Shown here piece by piece: positions 23,638-33,947 of a stretch of 64,000 nt of DNA. A program made the position numbers and the translations under genes. Origin of the DNA: Solen grandis (lineage: Eukaryota; Mollusca; Bivalvia; Adapedonta; Solenidae); the NCBI GenBank assembly GCA_021229015.1, contig CM037781.1, positions 68,592,345-68,656,344 of the forward strand. Reading direction: 5' to 3'. A model generated the notes under the pieces. The model saw only the letters and a list, made by a program, of their open reading frames with translations, ran no database searches and was not told the DNA's origin. Numbering within the stretch: position 1 is the stretch's first letter; every line of letters starts with the position of its first letter.

Positions 23638-24590
23638 CAGTAAAACCCGACTAATGAGACCAACATTGGACAGGTTCATTTTGGTCTTAATTGTGAGTTG
23701 GTCTCTTTATTGAGTTTTATCATTAGACCACTTAAACTGGCAGAAAGTTTGCAGTTTTCATAAAACATGTATATGTAAACAGGTTCTCTATTCTTATTTA
23801 CTTAAGTATATGTATGTGTGCATGTGCCATTAAGTTCATAAACAATACACAGTATATGTATTGATCATTTTATTTTCATTTTCTTCCTTTTTATCTTTCT
23901 TAAACTTTATTGGCCTTATATTTTACTAAGAAATTAAAATTATTTTATGGTACATCTTGCATTGCACTTTATTTGACAATTATAACCTGTGTTATTCTAA
24001 TTCTGAATTTTTTCCGCTCTCTGTGTTTTTCCTGGACTTTCTTTATTAGCTCAGTCTTCTCTTTACGAGGGAGTTCTTTACGTTTCCTGCTCATTTTGAC
24101 CAGTTACTGACAGATGTGCATATGACACACTAAGAAAGATAAGTTGAAGTCAATATTTACAGAACATTCATTACTTATCAAAGAAAAAAAAATGAGCAAT
24201 AAACAAAACTACTGGCCAATAATTGGCCCCATGCAATTACTGACCAACACCTACAGTTGTCATCATAATTTCCACTGTCAGAACAGAGAACAGATCTTTA
24301 TTTCGGCAACCCTCACTGTTGAAAGTTTGGCAGTTAACAGTCCTTAATTAAGTGTTTATCAAAACATCATGCTGTGCTAATAGCTGTCATTATTGTTTTC
24401 AAGAATGCGAAGTGCCGGAAATCCGCCTGGTTGATACAGTACATAAAAAACTCTTATCACACTCATCTGTAAAGGCAGTCAACCATGGTCTGATTAGCCA
24501 GGTCAGGAATGTGTGTCAGTTGTCTATTGGGATCAAGAATTTTGGTCGTGTTATGCAATTATAGGGAATCGGTCTTTTTATCAAGTTTTT
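23638..24590 (-). mobile_element. Degenerate pogo/Tigger-like DNA transposon
   Basis: The left terminus CAGTAAAACCCGACTAATGA at 23,638 is preceded by TA. A degraded opposite terminus ('ggtctttttatcaagttttt', 24,568-24,587) resembles its inverse. A minus-strand transposase N-terminus starts at 24,094. The total length of about 950 bp is far shorter than an autonomous element, so most of the transposase has been lost. The right boundary is inferred. Confidence 0.6.
23969..24094 (-). pseudogene. Pogo/Tigger-type transposase N-terminus (41 codons, truncated)
   Basis: On the minus strand, ATG at 24,094-24,092 opens a peptide beginning MSRKRKELPRKEKTELIKKV. It continues with a charged stretch and TQVIIVK before a stop at 23,971-23,969. 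Family knowledge: pogo/Tigger and CENP-B proteins start with a CENPB_N helix-turn-helix of the form 'KRKxLSLxEKxxLIxxxE...TQVxxIxK', and this peptide follows that pattern over the whole length. The catalytic DDE domain is absent. The stop and shift near residue 30-41 show it is not functional. Confidence 0.65.
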
Positions 24591-24606
24591 CGAACATTGA
24601 AATATA

Positions 24607-25439
24607 CAGTAAAACCTCGACAATGAGACCACTATTGGGTCCATCTAAAAGGGGTCTTATTATTGAATTGGTCTCATTATTGAGTTTGGTCTTTTCATAA
24701 ATATTCATTTCAATGTTGATCAAATTCAATACTTTTTTTTTAATTTGATAGATGAAAATAATAATCTCTTGAATCAATTTAATGTTTTTAAAAGGTTTTG
24801 TTATGAAATATAAACCTGATTATTATTATAAAACTTTTTTTTCACATTAAAAATTAAAATCTATGGTCATATCATGCTGATTAAAAGTCTACCCATTATA
24901 ATTTCTCTAATTTTCGTATAATTATCAAAGTGATTTCTTATTCAATTGTTGTAGTAATAACTTTTTTAATACCAGTTGCCTCCGACTTTCCCCGTGCTAT
25001 TTTTTTCAAGACAATTTTTTTTTAAATTTTAAAATCTTAACTTGATTCATTTTTTAAAAAAAAGTTTTTAAATAGTTATAAAAGTGATTGACAATAGAGG
25101 GGATATCAAATTCTATTTTAGCAAGTTTTCGGGGGAAGTCTTCGGCCAAAACGACTTTAAAAATTTAAGAAATCAAACGCTCACGTGATTGTTACTGCTA
25201 AGGGGGCACTCATCGGGATATAAACAAATACTCTTAGCTTGACGGGAAATACATCCAAATCCAAAATTTTGCCTCGTTATTTAAATTACCCATCTCACCC
25301 TTGTTTTCACTCTCCATCGAATCTTACAACCGAGTTAAAAAACATCCGAATTCGGCACGGCGACCTTCACCTGTCCCGAAACCAATGTCGAAAAGACAAC
25401 TTGAATCAATTTTTTCACAGCCCACGTTGCATTATTGAG
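24607..25439 (+). mobile_element. Second pogo/Tigger-like terminus and adjoining unassigned DNA
   Basis: CAGTAAAACCTCGACAATGA at 24,607, preceded by TA, is followed by an internal inverted repeat (AATGAGACC ... GGTCTCATT). This is the same type of terminus as at 23,638. The rest up to 25,439 is AT-rich with no gene. The DIRS element may have inserted into this transposon, whose other end could be the inverted terminus at 32,158. Confidence 0.45.
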
Positions 25440-25600
25440 GTAAAATGAAATTTTTGAAAAAAATTTAAAATTTTAATTAAAAATACTTACCTGTTATTAC
25501 TTCAGTTGTGTCTTTTTGGCACATTCCAAAACAAAAGCCGAAAAAAAAAACCATTCCCAAAACCCCCTATTACCAATGTAACCCCCGTTCCCAATTGTAT
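25440..25600 (+). repeat. DIRS left inverted terminal repeat
   Basis: Contains 'ttacctgttattacttcag' at 25,487-25,505, then 'attccaaaac', 'aaaaccccctat', 'tgtaacccccg' and 'ccaattgtat'. Each has an inverse counterpart in the right repeat in the same order. The outer part, 'taaaatgaaatttttgaaa', is the piece copied in the internal complementary region. Confidence 0.8.
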
Positions 25601-25642
25601 ATAAGCCATCGGGGGATCAACCCCACAAGGGGGGAGGGGGGG

Positions 25643-25740
25643 GACTCGTAAAAAACAGGAATTTTTTACAATTAAAAATTTAAAATTTTACTTCAAAAAT
25701 TTTCATTTTAAACATAAAAACGTTACCTTTTTTACTTCAG
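25643..25740. repeat. DIRS internal complementary region (ICR)
   Basis: The first part (25,643-25,712) is the reverse complement of the left terminus: 'cgtaaaaaacagg', 'acaattaaaaatttaaaatt' and 'cttcaaaaattttcatttta' pair in order with 25,440-25,505. The second part (25,713-25,740, 'cataaaaacgttacctttt' then 'ttacttcag') is the reverse complement of the right terminus. Thus the ICR equals the inverse of the two element ends joined, which in the DIRS1 model templates circle closure during replication. Confidence 0.75.
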
Positions 25741-25799
25741 TATGACTTCGCGCTAAGGGGGAGTTGCTAACAAAAAACCCTTTATTGCAGCAACCCCCA

Positions 25800-26650
25800 A
25801 TAGAAAACCCAAAGCCGCCGAGGCGTCAGACATGATGATTAAATTTTTTTCTACCACACAAGTGGACCCAAAATCCACAAGGTTTTGTGATTTTTTTAGC
25901 CGGAGCGAAAAAAAGGAAGAAAACTAGAGAAGACTTCCAAGACCCTTTTAAAAAAAAAATTTTTTTAAAAAAAAAAAAAAACCGGCAAAAAAAAAAAAAA
26001 TAAAACAAAATTTATAGTTGAGGCTACCCAACGAAATATTGATGCTGCCGAAACTTCCCCCCCCCTTTTATTTGGGGGGAAAAGCGAAGACGACGACCCG
26101 TAAAGATAAAAACCTTTTGGAGGTAAAACTTCAAGGCTCAACTGGCAAAGAGGCCGATCAGATCTCCCCGACAAAACCCCACAAGGCCGGAATAACAAAC
26201 CGGGGGGGGGACAGACCGAAGGACTGGTTTTTTTGCAAGGGAAAACCCGTTGAAAGCTCAAAATCAGACCATCAATTTGTTTAAAACTAAATAGCCTTCC
26301 TCAATAGAAAAGCATGAATTTCGCAACCTTTAAAACGCCAGCTATAAGAAAACCGCTTCCCTGTTACGTGCAGTAGAACGCCTCAAAGGGTTCAAAAGGG
26401 CCTTAGTAAACCAGAAAACACAAGAAAGATCCCACTTTTGGGGTTAACGAACGAGAAAAGGCCTAGACAGTTCAAACGAACGAAAATTTTTCCCAAAGAT
26501 AAGGGCCAACCAAAAAAGGAAAAGGAAACTTTAAACGTGTTCGATAACATAAACCCATAACCCTGATAAACGACCCAATTTTTTCTCGTTAAAAAAAAAA
26601 CTAAAGTTAGCGATTTCTCTACAGGAGCTTTGACGGATTAATCTCCCGTG
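25800..26650 (-). pseudogene. DIRS tyrosine recombinase region (frames broken)
   Basis: Minus-strand translation in several frames shows pieces typical of DIRS recombinases. One is a 'WDLSCVFWFTKALLNPLRRS' stretch followed by 'NREAVFL' (about 26,440-26,345). Another is a downstream 'GGEVSAASIFRWVASTI' segment (about 26,070-26,015), like the conserved serine/threonine-rich 'VSxxTIxRWxxxxI' block before the catalytic HxxR. The catalytic R, HxxR and Y could not be placed because frameshifts and stops intervene. Position after the RNase H linker and before the ICR supports the call. Confidence 0.55.
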
Positions 26651-26659
26651 CGTTACACC

Positions 26660-27225
26660 AATCACGGAAGACCTTCCATTTTGCCTGGTAACAGATCGAG
26701 TAGATTGTCTCCTGGCTTTAGAGATAATAGAGGCAACTGTTGCCGAAAATTTCTTCTGTCAAAACTCGTGTTGGATAACATCCAAGCGTGAAGACGAAGA
26801 GCGCAAGGATTGTCGTGAAGGACCCTGTTCCGACCTTGTGACAGAAGGTCCGGAACCTGGGGGAGTTCTACAGGATCGTCTATCAGAAATCCAGAAGACC
26901 CACGAAACCAAGATCGCGTTGGCCAAAGTGGAGCTAAAAGGGAGGATCCGGCACTGAGATCGCAGGATTTTCCTTTTGAACTAAGGGAATCAAGAGAAAC
27001 GTGGGAAAGCATAAGCAAATAGATGATCCCTTTTACAGACAGAGCATCTATCGCCCAAGCCCGGTGTCCGATACCGGTGAACAAACAGCGGAAGCTGGTT
27101 GTTCACTGGTAGCAAATAGATTACAGACGGAGACCCGAAAAAACGCAAAAAGAGTTGTCGCGATCCGAGAAGTAACTTCCATTCCGAGGGGAGAAGAGAA
27201 TGTCGCGGGACAGTTGGTCCGCTAG
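26660..27225 (-). pseudogene. DIRS post-RNase H conserved region (RNase H end to recombinase)
   Basis: In the minus-strand frame at 27,286-26,990 the peptide has EWKLLLG, then NNQLPLFVHRYRTPG and LFAYAFPRFS. After a frame change, 27,084-26,662 has SSLLAPLWPTRSWF, DDPVELPQVPDLLSQGR and LRLHAWMLS. These are the strongly conserved 'EWxL...NNxLPxFVS...LFAYAFPP' and 'LIAPxWPxQPWFxxLL...PxLPDLLSQ...LxLxAWxLS' blocks that follow RNase H in DIRS-type and related polyproteins. This is the cleanest-preserved part of the element. Confidence 0.75.
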
Positions 27226-27640
27226 AAAATTTAGCGACCCCGGAAGTGTCTGACTTGAATGAGTACCGAAGACACCCCGACACCATGAAGAAGGTGCCAT
27301 GCTTCCATGCACAAAAAGAAGGCGAGTGCGTCCCCCCCTTTTCTGCGGGATGTAAGAGACAACAGTCGTTTTTCCGTAAAAACTAGAACAGTTTTGCCTC
27401 GAATGAGAGGAGAAAACTGTGAAAGGGTAGTAAAAAACCGCTTTGATTCGAGGTTGTTGATATGAAGAGAACTGCCTGGGGGGCCCAAAAAGACCCAGGC
27501 CGGGGGAGCCCCAGAGGTTCCAGATGAGCACCCCAGCCGGGCGGACGGCACCCAAAAAAGGGGAAAACATTTTTGGGTTTGGGAGGAAAAAAGGGGAAAC
27601 ACCCTTTTCGGAGAAACGGGGGGAATTTCCCCCAAACTGA
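27160..27640 (-). pseudogene. DIRS RNase H domain (frames broken)
   Basis: Across three minus-strand frames the peptides HINNLESK, LIRGKTVLVFT, TTVVSY, CMEAWHLLH, VRHF and GSLNFLADQLSRD appear in the right order. This corresponds to the DIRS RNase H pattern 'HINxLExxAV...VLVxTDNxTVVxYI...xxWxLxxWC...HxPGxxNxxADxLSR'. At least two frame changes separate them. The catalytic aspartate following VLVFT reads as glutamate in the given sequence, beside a damaged stretch. Confidence 0.7.
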
Positions 27641-27779
27641 GATATAAACCCAAATTTCCCGGAGAAACCGGAAGAATGGTCTGAAAAGGGTCTCAAATTT
27701 TGGGAGCCAAAAATCAGAGTAGTAAAAACTGAAGAGGTCGCATGTGAAGGGGGCCCAGGGGAAAAAAGATCCGCTGCGC

Positions 27780-28690
27780 TTTGATTCCCCGGAAGAAACG
27801 TGGGAAATTTTCCGGGGCCCTGAGATCGAACCCGGGACGGGGAAAAACCCCCGAACCAAGTTAGAAGAGCATGACCCGGGTTCCGGAATTCTGATTGTTT
27901 AGGTGGGTTTCAAAAATTTTGAAACCCCGGACAAACGGGGAAGTTCGGGGATGGGATCAACCCCGATTTCTAAAAATTTTGGAGGATGAAGCCTAGCCGG
28001 AAGAGCTGGGTCTGTCACCCATCGAATTCGTCGAGAAGAGCAAACTGGGCCATGTGAAAAGAACCCCAGTCTTCGAAATACCCAGGGGGCGTGAGCCGCA
28101 AAATAAAACCCGGGCCCGACCAGAACCGAAACTTTTTTGGTTTGAAGATTTTTGGGGGCCGAAGAGGGGGCCGAAGGGAAGGCCTTAAACTGGTAACAGT
28201 TGGGCCACCCTTTTGAAACGAAGGTTTTTTTCCCCGGGAATGAGGAGGAAGATCCCATGGAAGAAACATCCGAAAAAACCCCGGGAAAAAACAGCCCAGT
28301 GCCCCGGGGGGGGAGGGCCCCGGGCCCTGATCGACAAAGGGTTTTTTCCCTTTTGAAGTGTTCCTTCGGAATAAAGGGTTTTTTAAAGATGGGGGACAGG
28401 TCTATGCCCGGGTCGAAACCCGCCGTCCTTTTTGGGGAAAAACCAGAAAAACGGTGAAAAAAACCCCCGGGGGGTTGGAATCGGGGCCCCCTTTCTACCG
28501 CCCCCTTTTTTTCCAGAAAAATCAAAAAATGGCGAGCCCCCCAGACGGGGTGATTGGGGGAAAGAAAATGAAGGGGAACCCGTGAAAGGGGGGGGGGGGG
28601 AACGACTGAACGGAACCCTACCCGTGTCCACGATAGACAGGACCCATTGGTCGTCGGGGGGATTGTCCCCCAAAATTGATGAATAAAAAA
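27780..28690 (-). pseudogene. DIRS reverse transcriptase domain (frames broken)
   Basis: The start shows DDQWVLSIVDTG and FSRSPPPP, the usual N-terminal 'DxWVLxIIxxGYxIPFxxxPP' of DIRS reverse transcriptases. Next come GFFSPFFWFFPKKDGGFRPG and IDLSP (the 'FYSxLFLVPKKxGGxRPVIDLSxLN' block), then YQFKAFP followed by SSAPK ('YQFxALPFGLxSAPxxF'). Finally YFEDW corresponds to the YxDD catalytic box (normally YLDDWL). These pieces lie in three frames, and the second aspartate box is preceded by E in the given sequence. No single frame is open across the domain. Confidence 0.75.
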
Positions 28691-28899
28691 TGAGTGGGGT
28701 CTCCCGCCTACTGGGGGGGCAGAAAACACCCCTTCCCCCTAAGGGAAACTCGGGAAGAGGAAGGGGAAAAAAAAGGGGCTTACCCCAAGGGTTTACTCCT
28801 CCCCCTTTCATTGGTAAGGAAAGAAGAAGGGGGGGGGGCGAAAGGGGGGGAAAATCGTGGCCCGCTGCGGACCAGTTTGGGCGAGCCCCCCTGGAAGAG

Positions 28900-31400
28900 G
28901 GTTTGCCTCGGGAAAGGGAGATTGGGGCTTGTTTTTTCCCGGGTTTCCTTTTGGGGGAAAAAAACCCCGAAGAAGCCAAAAGGTTTTCTTCGGTACCCGG
29001 AAATTTTGGGGGGAGCCAAAAATTAGGAGTGCGGGGCTGGGGGCCACCGCCCCCGTGCTTTTGCTCCCCCTGGGGGGCACCGCTAATTCCTTGTTTCGGC
29101 CCCCAAAGAGGGCAAGAAAAAAGAGGGGCCGACCTAATTTTTCTCAAAAAGAAGAGAAAATAGCTTTGTTGGGGCCGCCCAAAGGAAAGGCCCCCCGCCG
29201 CAGCGATCATCTGGGAAAGAGAGAAAAAGGGAGATACCCAAAATGGGGAATGTTTTGCCGCCCTGCAAAGGCCTTTAAAGAACCTGACGGAAGCAAAATA
29301 AAGCATCCTTTTTTTGGTAGCTTAAACCGAAAAAAGGGGGAAACAAAAGGATCAGTATGCAAAGAGATCCCGGGAAAAGGAAGCGGGAGCGTTGCTCCAG
29401 CGCCCCGGGACCTTCTGCGAAGCGGTAAAGAGGGGGGGGCCCCTTGGGCCCGGGACCGACTCGCATCTAGGGCCCCGTTTCGGGGGGGTGGATAAAAAAA
29501 TAAACCCCCCGGGGAAACTTGTGGGTCGGGGGGTTAAAAAACCCAAAAGGGCCAAAGGGCCCGAAGTTGGGAAAAACCAGCCCGGTCCGGGTTTAAGAGG
29601 AGGTGAAGTTTTCCAAAACCCTCCAGACCCGAAGGGAAACCGCCGGAGAAAAAGGGGAATAACCCCGGGTTTTCGACTGTTTTGGACCCCTTTTGGGCCC
29701 TTACCGAAAAGGTAAAGGAAACCCTTCGCCCCTCTCCGGGGGGGGAGGGGGGCCGGGGTTTTTGCTTTACGATGCGGGAAGGGTAGAAAAAAGGACCCTG
29801 AACACCCTGTCCAGGGGAAAAAACCGATTCTCGTTACTCCTCGTCCTCCAGAGGGGGAAAGTCTACGAGGTTCGGAATGAGCGCTGGGATGGGCGCGGGG
29901 GGGGGGACGAAAGGGGCACGTCCTCAGCAAATAAGGAGTCCTCCCCCTGGAGCATGAAGGGAGTTTTTCACCCCCCCCAATTGTCCACCGAGCAGCCCAC
30001 TGTGGGGGGTTGCGGGGTGGGAGGGAGGAGCCCCAGCCTCAGGCGCGAAGGGGGAGCATCCTGGGGGGGAAAAAGGCCCATAAAGGGGGAAAATGGGGGA
30101 AAAAAAAGGGGAATGGGGGGCTGTGTGGAAGAAACCCTGTGGACCCCGGGGAGGGAGGAAAATGAAGGAAAAAGCCCTATGTCAAGGGCTCGGGTGGCAG
30201 AAAAACCCCCTCCCTCCAAAATAAAAAGGGTTTCCCCCCATAAACGGGGGGAGGCAAGCGGGAAATGCCGGGGCGTATTCCCCCACATGGGGACCACCAT
30301 GGGGAAGGGGTTAAAAGGTCTGGGGGGCGCTGAAACTTCGCCCTTTGAACCCTCGAAGCGTGGGGGAGTGTAAAGGGGACCGCCCCCGAGTACAGGCTAG
30401 GGGGCCCGGTGCCCGGAAAAGGGCCCCCGGGGAAAGGGTTTGGGGGGGAAGTTTCTTGGGCACCCTTGAACGTGGAAGAGGAGGGGGGCCGAAGCGGAAA
30501 AAACCCGGCAGGGCTGCCTGATGAAAAAACTCGAATCCAAAATTCTGGGAACAAAATCGGCGAAGCCCGGGCGCCCCCAAAAGTCTAGCGGTGACCGACC
30601 GGGCCCGTCAAATTGTCCCAATTCTTTTCCCGAAAACCGGTGATGCCCCGGCCCTTGGGGTCTCGGGAGCCCGATTTTTGACCGGTGACCGGTGAATGAT
30701 GACCGGGCCCGGGAATGTTTGGCCCGGTGACCGGTGCCTTTTTGCCCGGGTCCCGGTTTCCCCGGGTGACCGGTCCCCGGGGTGACCGGTGAGTAGGGGG
30801 TCGGTGCCCGGGTCCCCGGGGCCTGGGGGAACGGCCCGGGCCCGGGTGACCGGTCCCGGGCGTTATCCCCGGGGGTCCCGGGCCCCCGTAAGGTGGGGTG
30901 ACCGGCCCTTGACCGGTGCCCGGGGGCCCTAGACTGCCCGGGACCGGTGGGGAGCCTTTGCTATGACTACATCACTATTTGGGCCCGGTCTTTCCCGGTA
31001 CCGGTGCCCGGGTCGTGTGGTCCCCTTAAAGGGCTCCCCTGGGGGAAACAAGGAGACCCGGGCGGGAGCCAGGAATGAAGGCGGCCTCCCCGGAGGGGGG
31101 GGGAACCTTCTTCCTAGGGGGGGAGGGGGGACCCCGCCCCCCAGCAGCGCTAAACCCGGAGAAGGGGGAAGGAAATGGGGCCCTTCCTTTTCCCCGGGAA
31201 GGTAAAAACCGACGGGGGAGGTTTTTTCCCCCATATCTCGTCGCCACGAAGCGCAAACGGTGCAGGTGTGGGAACCCAAGAGAAACCCTGAACATGATAG
31301 GCAGGATTGAGGGAACCCCGGGGACCCCCTTAAATTGCCCGCGGGAAACCCCGGGGAAAAACCCGGGGGGGACATTTTTTAAATAGAAATACAAAAGAAA
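28900..31400 (-). pseudogene. Probable DIRS gag region (unreadable)
   Basis: It lies between the right terminus and the reverse transcriptase, where DIRS gag is expected. The minus strand at about 31,300-31,170 shows a cysteine cluster, CLSCSG, then CTVCASWRRDMG, reminiscent of the Cys-rich segment in DIRS gag proteins. Otherwise the translations are runs of P, G, F and R caused by homopolymer-like sequence. The call rests mainly on position. Confidence 0.35.
30590..31020. repeat. ACCGGT-rich palindromic tandem repeat
   Basis: The word 'ggtgaccggt' or close variants recurs about ten times (for example near 30,681, 30,737, 30,767, 30,781, 30,848 and 30,899), mixed with cccggg runs. This looks like a short tandem repeat of about 7-9 bp whose units have been distorted into homopolymers. 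It lies inside the putative gag region. Confidence 0.55.
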
Positions 31401-31734
31401 AATGAAATAAAAAATAAAGCCCGGGAAGACCGAAGAAAACCCGAAATAAAAAAATCTCGAAACGGGGAAAACAGTAATCCCAAAATAAAATAAAAAAACC
31501 ATTTTCCCGGGGAGCCGAAGCAGGGAAACCCGGACACAAGGCAAAAGGTCCCGATACGGGGGGAAAATTGGGGAAATTTTCTACACAAATTTTAGAAAAA
31601 AAACTAAGGAAACAATAAAAAACCCAACACACCCGAGGCTAGGGAAAAATAAAAAAGGGAAAACTGTGCACAAAAGAAGCTATAAAGAAAGGGACACAAA
31701 AAGGAAAACCCACTGAAACTCGTGGTTTCCAAAA

Positions 31735-31878
31735 CACAATTGGGGAAAAACGGGGGTTACACTTCCGGAACCCTAGGGGGTTTTGGGGAAAATTGGTTTT
31801 TTTTTTGCGGCCCTCTGTTTTGGAACGGGTGCAAAAAATAGAACATACCTGAAGTAATAACAGGTAAAAAATTTATGC
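31735..31878 (-). repeat. DIRS right inverted terminal repeat
   Basis: 'ctgaagtaataacaggtaa' at 31,849-31,867 is the exact inverse of 25,487-25,505. Further inside, 'gttttggaac', 'agggggttttgggg', 'cgggggttaca' and 'cacaattgg' mirror the left repeat in order. Confidence 0.8.
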
Positions 31879-32158
31879 AATTAAAAAAAAGCCCATTTTT
31901 TAACAATTTGGTCCGATTTTAGGGGTTTTTTTACGCAATTTGAGTTGCCCGCTTTTAAAGAGGGGGAACGACCATTGAAATAATAGAGGAAAAAATTTGG
32001 GTCCGGCAAATTGTGCCCTTTAAAATTGAGGTGGGCGTGATTAAAGAGGGTTTGGAGCAGAGTGAGGGTTTTTTCTTTAGGAAAACCAGGAAAAAAAAAT
32101 TCCCCAATAGTCAGTTGCCTGTATTATTGAGTTAGTCCGCTATGTTAGGTTTTTCTGT
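31879..32158 (-). mobile_element. Probable pogo-like terminus flanking the DIRS element
   Basis: Read on the minus strand the end is TACAGAAAAACCTAACATAG followed by CGGACTAACTCAATAATAC, resembling pogo-type ends with GCGGAC subterminal words. It may be the other end of the transposon starting at 24,607, but their subterminal sequences differ, so this is tentative. Confidence 0.35.
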
Positions 32159-32705
32159 ATTTGAAAAAAAAAAAAGAAATTTAACGTCAATATGTGATAA
32201 TATAAAATACAAACGTTGAAATTTTCTCTGCAAGCAATCCTGTTCAGAAATGATGAATGTGAAGTATAAAGCATAGGAGCATGGCTGGTTTCTTTATCAT
32301 CATTCATATTTACATTTTGTTATTTTATTTTTTCTCCTTAAAATGTATCCGCAATCATACACATTCAAAGTGAAAATGAAATAAAAATATTGGTGATCAA
32401 GTTTTTTAAAATCTTTATACAAACAAGAAGTGACATCCCCCATGTTATAAGTTAACTTAAACATTTAAAAGTCCTGATTTTGCATCATTCTAACAGCTGT
32501 TTACACAAGATGCACCATTACTAATGGAAAGCCAATTTAGAAAGCTCCAGACAGAAGCTGTCTGCCCTGTTTGACACATCTATATGACCATATATAACAG
32601 TTGTTGCCATTCATTACTGCAACCTCTATTATAAGGCAACTACAATTCATACCATTATTAATGTGTCAAATAATTGCAATGTGGTCCAATATAGCAAGGT
32701 ACAAC
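32159..32705. other. Unassigned AT-rich DNA
   Basis: Normal-looking sequence resumes here. No features recognised. Confidence 0.4.
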
Positions 32706-32995
32706 TTCATAATGGACCTATACAGCATCATAATGGACCTATACAACAGCAAACTAGACCTGTACAGCATCATAATGGACCCTGTACAGCCTCATAATGG
32801 ACTTGAACAGCATCAAAAAGGACCTGTAGCAGTATCATGACGACCTGTACAGAATCATAATGGACTTGAACAGCATCAAAAAGGACCTGTAGCAGTATCA
32901 TGACAGACCTGTACAGCCTCATAATGGACTTGAACAGCATCAAAAAGGACCTGTAGCAGTATCATGACAGACCTATACAGCATAATAATGGATCT
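32706..32995 (+). repeat. Tandem repeat, about 22-bp words in 70-bp higher-order units
   Basis: The words 'cataatggacctatacag', 'cataatggacttgaacagca' and 'gacctgtagcagtatcatga' alternate. A composite unit of about 67-70 bp occurs three times near 32,845-32,985 with little variation. Non-coding. Confidence 0.85.
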
Positions 32996-33850
32996 AGATG
33001 CAATGTATGCAACAACCTGTATACCATTCATGTAGTCAAAACTTCATACAGGGTTACATACCACTGCAGATCTGTACAGTTGTGGCTTCCTACTGCATTT
33101 TGGGTAAGATCTTTGATTATCTTTCTATGGTAAAGCTATGGTCCAACCCAGGAACTGTTGAAAGGAATTAGTTTAAGTTGTGCACACTTGCACAGTTTCC
33201 AAATTAACACAAAAAGAATATTTAACTTATTGTTGCTAATAAATATCTGCAGAAATATATGGAATTAATACATTTGTTATGAGTGTAAATCTTTATTCAC
33301 AGCCCTTCAACATAAAGGAATATCTGTGTGATGATGACACAACAAATTGAGGGCTGACCAAGTCACTTTTCTTGTTGTCTTTTGTTTATAAAAATAAATA
33401 GAAGAAGATGGAGGCCTTTTGTGGTCAGCCATTGAAGTAGCTACTTATTACAATAGACAATCTAATCAAAATACCCTCCAATTACAGCTGGATCTAATAA
33501 AAACTATAACAGTATTATCACGGCCTGCGTGCCAAAGCTTATGAGGTTCTCTGTAGTAACAGTGTCTGCACATTACTGCACATCCTAATAGCCCTGCAAT
33601 AAATAGCAGTCTAGTGCATGAATTGGTGGAAGTTTCAACTGACAACTGAGAAAAATAGAATGACCTGAGGAAAGATGGCATTTATTAGTTAACATTGTCT
33701 TGTTTACGGCAGACATGCCATGGAAATATACCACCTTTTCATTTATTTCAGGCTTTCTGCCTAAAAGAGTGAAAAATATAAGATTAAAACTACTTCATAT
33801 GAGGTTTACCCTTTCCCTCATATAGACTCATTTTGATGCACTCAATAGGT
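32996..33850. other. Unassigned DNA
   Basis: No coding frame with splice context and no element ends recognised. Confidence 0.4.
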
Positions 33851-33947
33851 ACCACATAAAGCCTGATCTGCAGAAAACCACGGTTAAACCTTACCAAATT
33901 TAATTACAAAATCCTCATTTCCAGACCAACTGAGGAGCAGCGAACAG

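Larger units (their letters stand above)
25440..31878 (-). mobile_element. DIRS1-like tyrosine-recombinase retrotransposon, 6.4 kb, with ITRs and ICR
   Basis: The terminal regions 25,440-25,600 and 31,735-31,878 are inverse copies. Just inside the left terminus, 25,643-25,740 is complementary to both ends joined together, the internal complementary region characteristic of DIRS1-type elements. In minus-strand order the interior has a possible gag, reverse transcriptase, RNase H, a conserved linker and tyrosine recombinase traces, as in metazoan DIRS elements. Integration by a recombinase rather than a DDE integrase explains the lack of LTRs and of an obvious target duplication. The interior is GC-rich (over half G+C) in a host of roughly one third G+C. 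Every frame is broken, at least partly through homopolymer-type consensus errors, so it is unclear whether the living copy is intact. Confidence 0.85.

Noticed and set aside
25349..25362. Match to the cDNA-library adapter word 'gaattcggcacg'
   Set aside because: Only 12 bases match and the sequence is continuous with genomic context. Chance is a sufficient explanation.
28383..30373. Large frames of 100-300 codons in the GC-rich block
   Set aside because: Rich in P, G, F and R on both strands because of homopolymer runs and lack of stops in GC-rich DNA. Only the short DIRS motifs in the minus strand are meaningful.
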